A stretch of 8,206 nt of DNA, from the NCBI GenBank assembly GCA_003246795.1, contig QKCS01000134.1, positions 1-8,206 of the forward strand, in the 5' to 3' direction. Positions within the stretch are counted from its first letter, which is position 1. Each line of letters begins with the position of its first letter. The DNA comes from Alphaproteobacteria bacterium. GTDB taxonomy: Bacteria; Pseudomonadota; Alphaproteobacteria; Micropepsales; Micropepsaceae. A program made the position numbers and the translations under genes. Positions 1 to 8,206 of the stretch are shown here, in pieces. The notes under the pieces are model-generated. The model did no database searches, was not told where the DNA came from, and saw only the letters and a list, made by a program, of their open reading frames with translations.

Positions 1-1401
1 CATGCGGTCCTTCAGTTCGGACGTCAGGTCGGCGCCGGCAAAGCCTCCTTTGAATTCTTCGGCAATGAAGTTCGTCGATAGCTTGCCTGCGTGAAAGCGC
101 GGATGGGTCATCACCGCCTGCAGGAACGGGATATTGTGGGCAATGCCTTCGATGTGGAAGTGATCGAGCGCGTCGGCCATCAGATCGATCGCGGCGTCGC
201 GGCTGGCCGCGTGGGTGCAGAGCTTGGCGATCATCGGATCGTAGAAGATCGAAATTTCGCCGCCTTCGAAGACGCCGGTGTCGTTGCGAATGGTTTTGTT
301 GGCGGCTGTGTTTTCGGCCGGCGGACGGTAGCGCACGAGCCGGCCGGTCGACGGCAGGAAGTTGCGGTAGGGATCTTCCGCATAGATGCGGCTTTCGATC
401 GCCCAACCCTTCAGCTTCACGTCTTCCTGACGGATCGAGAGCTTCTCGCCCGCCGCGACGCGGATCATCTGTTCGACGAGGTCGAAACCGGTGACCAACT
501 CCGTCACGGGATGTTCGACCTGCAGGCGCGTGTTCATCTCGAGGAAGAAGAAGTTCCTGTCCTTATCGACGATGAATTCGACGGTGCCGGCGCTTTCGTA
601 TTTCACGGCCTTGGCGAGGGCCACGGCCTGGGCGCCCATCGCGGCGCGCGTCTTCTCGTCGAGGAACGGGGACGGCGCTTCTTCGATCACCTTTTGGTGG
701 CGGCGCTGGATCGAGCATTCGCGTTCGCCCAGATGGATGACGTTGCCGTGCTTGTCGCCCAGGACCTGGATTTCGATGTGGCGCGGTTCGGTGATGTATT
801 TCTCGATGAAGAGGCGATCGTCGCCGAAGGACGCCTTCGCCTCGTTCTGCGACGAGGCGATCGCTTGGGCGAGATCGCCTTCGCGCTCGACGATGCGCAG
901 GCCCTTGCCGCCGCCGCCAGCCGACGCTTTGACCATCACCGGATAGCCGATCTCGCCTGCGATGCGCGCAGCCTCTTTCAGATCGTTGATCTCGCCGATG
1001 TAGCCCGGAACGGTCGAGACCTTCGCCTTCGCCGCCAGCTTCTTCGACTCGATCTTGTCGCCCATCGCAGAGATCGCGTGGGTGTTCGGGCCGATGAAGG
1101 CGATCTTCGCCTTCTCCAGCGCCTCGGCGAAGGCGGTGCGTTCGGAAAGGAAGCCGTAACCGGGATGAACGGCCTCCGCCCCGGTCTTTTTGCAAGCATC
1201 GAGGATCTTCTCGATCGAGAGATAGGACTGCGCCGAGGCCGCGGGGCCGATCAGAACGGCCTCGTCCGCCATCTCGACGTGCAGCGCCGCGACGTCGGCC
1301 TCGGAATAGACCGCGACCGTCGCGATGCCCATTTTGCGGGCGGTCTTGATCACGCGGCAGGCGATCTCGCCGCGATTGGCGATGAGTATCTTTTTGAACA
1401 T
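1..1401 (-). CDS. pccA: Propionyl-CoA carboxylase biotin carboxylase (alpha) subunit, C-terminus cut off by window edge
   Basis: The 467 residues present form a complete biotin carboxylase module. They open with MFKKILIANRGEIACRV and carry HPGYGFLSE (79-87), Lys116, the glycine loop AGGGGKG (161-167), ERECSIQRR (226-234), EMNTRLQVEH (288-297) and ESRIYAEDP (336-344). Glu288, Asn290, Arg292 and Arg338 fall at the same numbers as the E. coli AccC active-site residues. The domain carboxylates biotin using ATP and bicarbonate. Family members of the PccA type run on for about 200 residues into a linker domain and a biotinyl-lysine domain, which would lie left of base 1, so biotin attachment cannot be confirmed here. 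The start follows the peptidase stop by 5 bp and has only a weak ribosome site (CGAGA directly before ATG), suggesting translational coupling. Being in one operon with pccB makes propionyl-CoA the likely substrate. Acetyl-CoA or methylcrotonyl-CoA carboxylase is less likely. Confidence 0.95.
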   Translation of the reverse strand, partial: MFKKILIANRGEIACRVIKTARKMGIATVAVYSEADVAALHVEMADEAVLIGPAASAQSYLSIEKILDACKKTGAEAVHPGYGFLSERTAFAEALEKAKIAFIGPNTHAISAMGDKIESKKLAAKAKVSTVPGYIGEINDLKEAARIAGEIGYPVMVKASAGGGGKGLRIVEREGDLAQAIASSQNEAKASFGDDRLFIEKYITEPRHIEIQVLGDKHGNVIHLGERECSIQRRHQKVIEEAPSPFLDEKTRAAMGAQAVALAKAVKYESAGTVEFIVDKDRNFFFLEMNTRLQVEHPVTELVTGFDLVEQMIRVAAGEKLSIRQEDVKLKGWAIESRIYAEDPYRNFLPSTGRLVRYRPPAENTAANKTIRNDTGVFEGGEISIFYDPMIAKLCTHAASRDAAIDLMADALDHFHIEGIAHNIPFLQAVMTHPRFHAGKLSTNFIAEEFKGGFAGADLTSELKDRM

Positions 1402-1406
1402 TCTCG

Positions 1407-3122
<1,716 letters not shown>

Positions 3123-3133
3123 GGCGAGCGTCC

Positions 3134-4666
<1,533 letters not shown>

Positions 4667-4744
4667 CGATCGAGTCCCCAGCCGTCTTTGAAGCCGCGGC
4701 CGGGCGTCCGGCGCGTTCGAGTCGTTGGGGGCGAATCTGCACAG

Positions 4745-4769
4745 TTCCGCCCCCCAAGCAATGGCGGAA
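4745..4769. repeat. Perfect 7-bp inverted repeat with 11-bp spacer (possible operator)
   Basis: TTCCGCC (4745-4751) is matched by its exact reverse complement GGCGGAA (4763-4769). The 11-bp spacing puts the arm centres 18 bp apart, near two helical turns, as in many dimeric repressor sites. It lies 79 bp upstream of the pccB start and 121 bp upstream of the secreted-protein start. Function is inferred only from symmetry and position. A 7-bp GC-rich pair can also arise by chance in such DNA. Confidence 0.35.
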
Positions 4770-4877
4770 ATCCGGCTTTTCCCTGCCAGGCCTTTAGGAA
4801 TTCGGCGACGCAGGCGAACCGGGCACCAGTCACGCTTGACGGCTTCGTCAGTGCTTGCGCATCTGAGGGGGCAAGCT

Positions 4878-4884
4878 GGGGAGG
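4878..4884 (+). promoter_or_regulatory. Strong Shine-Dalgarno sequence for the secreted-protein gene
   Basis: GGGGAGG lies 5 bases before a GTG at 4890 and 14 bases before an ATG at 4899. The shorter spacing favours the GTG start. An upstream in-frame ATG at 4725 has no comparable site and would bury the signal peptide. Confidence 0.65.
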
Positions 4885-4889
4885 TTCAC

Positions 4890-5402
4890 GTGCGCCACAT
4901 GGTCCTCAGAGTCCTGATGGTCTTTGCAACTGCGATCGCCGCCGCGCCAAGCGCGCTTGCCGGATGGGTCATCCACGAGGTACCGGAACTCGGCTTCGCG
5001 GGTCTGTTTCCCAAGACGCCGGCGCTCGAGGCGACTTCAGAGAATGGGGTCAGCATTTCGCGCTTTGCGGGGGCAAACGTCGGCGCGATGTGCCTCGTCG
5101 TCGTGGGCGACTACCCCGTTGCCGTCGACCCTGACGCTCAAACCGTCGCCAGTCGCGACGACTTCGCCAAGGGGGTCAAAGCCAAGATCACCTCGAGCGG
5201 GCGCATCACCTTCCCGCGCGGGACCGTGAATCTGCCGGCCATGGAGTTCGAGGCGGCAAGCGCCACTCTTGCCTTCCGCTCGATGATCATCATCGACGGG
5301 GCGCGCGTCTATCAGGTGGCGGCGGGCGTGCCCATTCCGGACGGCGACACGGCGGAGATGGACGCCTGCATTCGCGGCTTTCGCTTGCTGCCGAGGAGCT
5401 AG
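4890..5402 (+). CDS. Small secreted protein of unknown function
   Basis: A 170-residue protein starting at GTG 4890 (ATG 4899 is the alternative, 3 residues shorter). Residues 1-24 form a Sec signal peptide with core VLRVLMVFATAIAAAP and likely cleavage after SALA, giving a periplasmic or secreted mature protein of about 146 residues. The mature part begins GWVIHEVPELGFAGLFPKTP, then continues with a short strand-rich stretch (MCLVVVGDYPV), a helical stretch with RDDFAKGVKAK, and ends with IIIDGARVYQVAAGVP and CIRGFRLLP. This GFxxxFPxTP opening with a closing FRLL resembles small Mog1/PsbP-like secreted domains in outline, but I do not recognise a named family. Two cysteines (68 and 160) could form a disulphide. 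It is the only plus-strand gene, and its TAG stop overlaps the ATP12 stop on the other strand. Confidence 0.85.
   Translation: MRHMVLRVLMVFATAIAAAPSALAGWVIHEVPELGFAGLFPKTPALEATSENGVSISRFAGANVGAMCLVVVGDYPVAVDPDAQTVASRDDFAKGVKAKITSSGRITFPRGTVNLPAMEFEAASATLAFRSMIIIDGARVYQVAAGVPIPDGDTAEMDACIRGFRLLPRS
5399..5402. other. Shared CTAG: overlapping convergent stop codons
   Basis: The palindrome CTAG serves both strands. Bases 5400-5402 are the TAG stop of the plus-strand secreted-protein gene. Bases 5399-5401 read as TAG on the minus strand and end the ATP12 gene. The genes therefore overlap tail to tail with no room for a terminator between them. Confidence 0.95.
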
Positions 5403-6109
5403 CGTGCGACCAGATTCAAATACCGTTCGGCGGTCTTGAGTTCCGCGAGGCGGCGCGCGCGAACGTCTTCGGCCTCCGCGTCTCTTCCCCAATGTTCGAC
5501 TTGGAAGATCTCGTCGACTTGCGATAGCGCGAACGCCTGGTCGGCGCCAATCGCGCGCGCGGCAAATGCGAGACCCAAAACGGCCGAGCCGGTGATCGTG
5601 ATCCCGGCGTGAAGCACCATCAATCCGTGCTCATCGTGCGCTGCGATGGCGGCGCGCAGGCGGGCGAGCGCTTCGGGTTCTTGCACAACGTGCGTCACGC
5701 CCGCCGTTTCGGCAAGGCGCGCGCCGAAGCGATCGGCTGCCCAATCGAGCCACGGGTCCCAAGCGGCCGCCTGACGGCGGACCAGCTCTTCGGGATGGAT
5801 CGCGCGATAGCAAATCAGGTCTGTTTCGGCATACTTGGCGAGTTCATCAACGACGGCGTTGCGGTGCGCACCGACGCGGTCGAGCGCAGTGTTCAACGCT
5901 TTCGTTAGCGGCATCGTATCCGGCGCGACCACGTCGGCTTGCGCCCGCCATTCCTCGGCGATCGCCTCGGCGAGGGCGCGCGTTGGGGCGAGCATCGCGC
6001 GCGCCGCGGGCGTCTTCACGGGCCGGCCGTCGAGGAGGACGGTCGCGCCCGTCGGTTCGTTGCAGACGGCGACGTCCTTGTAGAAGCGTTTGGCGCCGGA
6101 CTTCAGCAT
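5399..6109 (-). CDS. ATP12-family F1-ATPase assembly chaperone
   Basis: A 236-residue cytoplasmic protein of the ATP12 family. In mitochondria this family holds the F1 alpha subunit during assembly of the ATP synthase head, and alphaproteobacterial homologues are thought to do the same. Family signatures in order are KRFYKDVAV (7-15), LLDGRPVKTPA (25-35), EEWRAQ with DTMPLTKALNTALD (52-77), ETDLICYRA (95-103), RRQAAAWDPWLDW (111-123) and VDEIFQVEHWGRDAEAEDVRARR (198-220). There is no mitochondrial-type leader, as expected for a bacterium. It is the last gene of its operon, starting one base after the cupin stop (TGA-G-ATG). The bases before it are A-rich cupin codons with no clear Shine-Dalgarno site, so initiation probably relies on ribosomes finishing the cupin gene. 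No terminator hairpin is visible at its 3' end. Confidence 0.93.
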   Translation of the reverse strand: MLKSGAKRFYKDVAVCNEPTGATVLLDGRPVKTPAARAMLAPTRALAEAIAEEWRAQADVVAPDTMPLTKALNTALDRVGAHRNAVVDELAKYAETDLICYRAIHPEELVRRQAAAWDPWLDWAADRFGARLAETAGVTHVVQEPEALARLRAAIAAHDEHGLMVLHAGITITGSAVLGLAFAARAIGADQAFALSQVDEIFQVEHWGRDAEAEDVRARRLAELKTAERYLNLVAR

Positions 6110-6110
6110 C

Positions 6111-7172
6111 TCATTTGCGCTTTTTCTTGCGCTTGGATTTCAATGCGTCCCGCCGCAGGTCCGAAAGACCGTCGTGGGGTCCGAGCTTATGCTTCGGCGC
6201 GTCCTTCCAAAGACCTCCGCCGATTTCCTTGTTGCGCTTCGGGTGCAGCGGGTAGACGACCTTCGAACGGCGTCGGGAGGCCTCGCCGACCGTGATCAGG
6301 CGCACCGGCTTCTTTGTGTTGTTGATGACGCAGTGCGCGATGCCGGTGCGATCGGGGAAACCGATGCTGTCGCCGGCACGCAGGCGGTGGAGATAGCCGT
6401 CGATCCAAACGTCCGGCTCGCCCTCGACGACGTAAACGAACTCCTCTTCGTCATACTCGGCATGCGGCCAGGAACTGCGCTGGCCCGGATGCATCAGGTC
6501 GTGGCCGACACCGATGCGCGTCAGGCCGAGCGCGACCGACAGATGCGCCCAGTCGGCCATCGCCTCGTCGTCGCCGGGATAAGCATGACCCTTGTTGTTG
6601 GCCTTCTTCCAGTTCACGACGCACGGCGGCTTGCGCTTGGCCTTTGCGTCGGCGGGCAACGGATGGCCTCGCGCGGCGTCTGGCTTGCCGTCGTGGGGCC
6701 CAAGCTTGCGCGACGGCGGATCGACCCAGAGCTTGTCGTTCTTGATCAGCCAGTCGTCCATCGCGCGCGTCAACGGGAAGTGAATTTTCGAGTTGTAGCG
6801 CGACGCCTCACCGATCGTCAGCATACGGACGGGCGCGTTGGTGTTGTTGATCAGGCAATGCGCCATGCCGTCCCGGCCCGGCCAGCCGGCCGCCTCGCCC
6901 GGGCTCATGCGATAGAGATAGCCGTCGACCCAAAGATCGGGAGTGCCTTCCAGAATGAAGACCATTTCTTCCTCGTCGCGCTCCGAGTGCGGCTGCGACG
7001 AGCGCCAGCCCGGCATGATCGTGTCGTGGCGGATGCCGAGGCGGCGAATCTCGAAGCGCACGGAGAACGGCGCCGTGCGCACCATCAGTTCCTTCGTGTG
7101 AGGATGCACGACGGGTTCCGGACGTTCGATCTCGCTCCAGTGGCGGATGAAGGACGGGCGTTCGGGCGTCAT
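6111..7172 (-). CDS. Tandem-cupin protein (two cupin_2 domains)
   Basis: A 353-residue protein made of two homologous cupin units. Residues 45-124 and 220-299 align without gaps with 46 of 80 identical, and the similarity extends to a GPHDG motif after each (158-162, 331-335). Each unit has a motif 1 PH[SA]ExDEEE (His62, His237) and a motif 2 with GMAHCLINN or GIAHCVINN (His105, His280). In both, the second histidine of the usual HxH pair is Glu (64, 239). It resembles the widespread COG3837-type cupins, whose substrates are mostly unknown; many cupins bind a metal and act on or sense small sugars or acids. There is no signal peptide, so it is likely cytoplasmic. The tail KSKRKKKRK is strongly basic. 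The start at 7172 is set by ATGA overlap with the rluC-type gene and by GGAGGC 6 bases upstream. A longer in-frame start at 7460 would lie inside that gene. Catalysis is unproven. Confidence 0.92.
   Translation of the reverse strand: MTPERPSFIRHWSEIERPEPVVHPHTKELMVRTAPFSVRFEIRRLGIRHDTIMPGWRSSQPHSERDEEEMVFILEGTPDLWVDGYLYRMSPGEAAGWPGRDGMAHCLINNTNAPVRMLTIGEASRYNSKIHFPLTRAMDDWLIKNDKLWVDPPSRKLGPHDGKPDAARGHPLPADAKAKRKPPCVVNWKKANNKGHAYPGDDEAMADWAHLSVALGLTRIGVGHDLMHPGQRSSWPHAEYDEEEFVYVVEGEPDVWIDGYLHRLRAGDSIGFPDRTGIAHCVINNTKKPVRLITVGEASRRRSKVVYPLHPKRNKEIGGGLWKDAPKHKLGPHDGLSDLRRDALKSKRKKKRK
6159..7040 (-). repeat. Internal duplication inside the cupin gene
   Basis: Two protein-level repeats: 7040 to 6678 (residues 45-165) and 6515 to 6159 (residues 220-338). 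The core is 57 percent identical over 80 aligned residues without gaps, while the segments after the core differ in length before both reach GPHDG. This points to an old intragenic duplication rather than a recent DNA repeat. Confidence 0.85.
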
Positions 7173-8167
7173 CGCGACGCCTCCTTGAACGGGTCGCGCT
7201 TCGTGTTCTTGTCGAATCCGAACATATCCCAGACCTTGGCCATGTGCGGCGGCAACGGCGCGACGATTTCGAGCCATTTGCCCTTCGGGTGCCGAATACG
7301 AAGCGCGCGGGCGTGAAGCATCAGCCGATTGGGAATTTCGCCGTGTTTGCGCACGGGCTCGCCGCCGTATTTCGGATCGCCCACGATCGGCGTGCCGATC
7401 GCCGCGCAATGGGCGCGAAGCTGGTGCGTGCGGCCGGTCAACGGCATCAGGGCGACCCAAGCCATCGTGGTCGCATGGTCCATCACCTCGAAGAGGGTGA
7501 CGGCCGATTTCGCGTCTTCGTCTTCATCGGTGAAGGCGACGCGCACGCGCTCGCGCCCGTCCGCGGCCATGCGCTTGATCAATGCCGCGTCGATCTTGCC
7601 CGCGCGCGGTTGAGGAATGCCGGCGGTCAGCGCCCAATAGATCTTGCGCGTGTCGCGCGAACGGAAGGCTAGGGCGAGTGTGGCGGCCGCGCGTGCGTTC
7701 GCAGCGACGACCAACACACCCGAGGTGTCGCGATCGAGTCGATGCACAAGGCGCGGGCGGTCTTCGCCTTCGCGCGCCAGCGCCGGCAGGAGGGCGTCGA
7801 GATGGCGCTCTGTCTTCGTGCCTCCCTGAACGGCGAGGCCTGCAGGCTTGTTCAAGACGATCACGTCGTCGTCGCGCTGAATGACAAGGCTCTCGACGAA
7901 GGCACGGTCTTTGGCGTTGATCTTCGGCTTCGGCTTCTCCGACGGTTGCTCGGACGTCTTCGCATGCAAGGGCGGCACGCGGACCGTCTCCCCCTCGGCG
8001 ACGCGATGGTTTGCTTTCGCCCTCGCGCCGTCGACGCGCACTTGACCGGTGCGCAGCAGCTTTTCCAGCCGACCGTGCGTCAATTGCGGGTAGTGCCGCT
8101 GGAACCAGCGGTCGAGTCGCAGACCGTCTGCCTCTGGTTTGATCTTGCGCTGGATGACGGCCGTCAC
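7169..8167 (-). CDS. RluC/RluA-family 23S rRNA pseudouridine synthase
   Basis: A 332-residue enzyme that isomerises uridine to pseudouridine in RNA. An S4 RNA-binding domain covers about 15-65 (LRLDRWFQRHYP, RLEKLLRTGQVRVDG). After a Lys/Pro-rich linker (about 70-86) comes the catalytic domain with VLNKPAGLAVQGG (104-116), LVHRLDRDTSGVLVVA (140-155; catalytic Asp145) and LTGRTHQLRAHCAAIGTPIVGDPKYG (243-268). S4 plus this core matches RluC or RluD. RluC (E. coli 23S positions 955, 2504, 2580) is my preferred assignment, but the target cannot be fixed from sequence alone. The start is GTG at 8167, overlapping the upstream gene's TGA as GTGA. GAGG lies 11 bases upstream, a rather long spacing. 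The 3' end overlaps the cupin start as ATGA. An extension at the C-terminus (about 315-332) is Lys/Asp-rich. Confidence 0.93.
   Translation of the reverse strand: MTAVIQRKIKPEADGLRLDRWFQRHYPQLTHGRLEKLLRTGQVRVDGARAKANHRVAEGETVRVPPLHAKTSEQPSEKPKPKINAKDRAFVESLVIQRDDDVIVLNKPAGLAVQGGTKTERHLDALLPALAREGEDRPRLVHRLDRDTSGVLVVAANARAAATLALAFRSRDTRKIYWALTAGIPQPRAGKIDAALIKRMAADGRERVRVAFTDEDEDAKSAVTLFEVMDHATTMAWVALMPLTGRTHQLRAHCAAIGTPIVGDPKYGGEPVRKHGEIPNRLMLHARALRIRHPKGKWLEIVAPLPPHMAKVWDMFGFDKNTKRDPFKEASR
7179..7184 (-). promoter_or_regulatory. Ribosome binding site for the cupin gene
   Basis: GGAGGC on the minus strand, 6 bases before the ATG at 7172 and inside the last codons of the pseudouridine synthase. 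It decides the cupin start in favour of 7172. Confidence 0.75.
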
Positions 8168-8206
8168 GGCGCGAGCGCCCTCACCAGCGCCAAGCCAAAG
8201 AAGAGC
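8164..8206 (-). CDS. C-terminal end of a small membrane protein, possibly CrcB/FluC fluoride channel (partial)
   Basis: The frame entering from the right edge reads LFFGLALVRALAP and stops at TGA (8164-8166), overlapping the next gene's GTG start as GTGA. The residues look like the end of a transmembrane helix. From established gene order, crcB commonly lies directly upstream of the RluC-type gene in Alphaproteobacteria, and CrcB proteins end in just such a hydrophobic helix. Only 13 codons are visible, so identity is an inference from context. An alternative is any other small inner-membrane protein. Confidence 0.5.
   Translation of the reverse strand, partial: LFFGLALVRALAP

Larger units (their letters stand above)
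4667..4889. promoter_or_regulatory. Divergent intergenic region between pccB and the secreted-protein gene
   Basis: These 223 bp are the only sizeable non-coding stretch and must hold the promoters of both flanking transcripts. I see no convincing pair of -35 and -10 hexamers. On the plus strand TTGACG (4836-4841) resembles a -35 box, but the matching -10 position is poor. On the minus strand TTGCTT (4758-4763) followed by CAGATT after 16 bases is a weak candidate for pccB. The region also holds an inverted repeat (4745-4769) and three GANTC sites (4672, 4719, 4733). Plus-strand and minus-strand open frames that cross it are extensions or shadows of the neighbouring genes. Confidence 0.5.

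Noticed and set aside
4725..4889. Longer N-terminus for the secreted protein starting at 4725
   Set aside because: It would bury a clear signal peptide behind an Arg-rich stretch, and a strong Shine-Dalgarno sequence sits just before 4890.
4920..4930. TTTGCAA sequence considered as a propionate-regulator (PccR-like) box
   Set aside because: It lies inside the signal-peptide codons of the plus-strand gene, is only a half match to the motif I recall, and has no partner copy near pccB.
6114..6135. A-rich cupin 3' end considered as a programmed frameshift site fusing the cupin to ATP12
   Set aside because: A -1 slip on the AAA-AAG codons leads to the wrong frame for ATP12, which is in the +1 frame, and both proteins look complete on their own.
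6090..7316. Plus-strand open frame of 408 codons opposite the cupin gene
   Set aside because: Its apparent internal repeat simply mirrors the cupin duplication on the other strand.
7173..7460. Longer N-terminus for the cupin protein starting at 7460
   Set aside because: The extra 96 residues are Arg/Ala-rich, lie inside the pseudouridine synthase gene in another frame and resemble no domain.

Overview
This is a GC-rich window that looks like an ordinary alphaproteobacterial chromosome. The best taxonomic clue is an ATP12-type F1-ATPase assembly factor, a family essentially confined to Alphaproteobacteria and mitochondria. The dense, overlapping gene packing and the GANTC sites (the CcrM methylation motif) upstream of the carboxylase genes agree with this. 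I cannot name a genus from the sequence alone. No RNA genes, CRISPR arrays, insertion sequences, integrases or phage genes were seen.

The window holds two minus-strand gene blocks separated by one plus-strand gene. Block A runs leftwards from the right edge (8206 to 5399). It holds the last codons of a small membrane protein (probably the fluoride exporter CrcB), an RluC/RluA-family 23S rRNA pseudouridine synthase, a tandem two-domain cupin protein, and the ATP12 chaperone. The junctions are a GTGA overlap, an ATGA overlap and a TGA-G-ATG with one spacer base, so this is almost certainly one mRNA with coupled translation. A lone plus-strand gene (4890 to 5402) encodes a small secreted protein of unknown function. 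Its stop codon is fused with the ATP12 stop in a shared CTAG. A divergent 223-bp intergenic region (4667 to 4889) separates it from block B.

Block B (4666 to 1, minus strand) is a propionyl-CoA carboxylase operon in the order pccB, M28-family lipoprotein metallopeptidase, pccA. pccA encodes the biotin carboxylase subunit, and its 3' end lies beyond the left edge. The peptidase sits in the operon with an 11-bp gap on one side and a 5-bp gap on the other. PccA and PccB together carboxylate propionyl-CoA to methylmalonyl-CoA, using bicarbonate and ATP, in the breakdown of odd-chain fatty acids and of Val, Ile, Met and Thr. The peptidase could supply some of these amino acids by trimming external peptides, but that is inference.

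The most interesting points are the envelope peptidase between the two carboxylase subunit genes, and the tandem cupin (80 aligned residues with 46 identities between its halves), whose second motif-1 histidine is replaced by glutamate in both copies. Others are the uncharacterised secreted protein with its shared stop-codon junction, and the inverted repeat and GANTC cluster in the divergent promoter region. No entirely new multi-gene system is evident.
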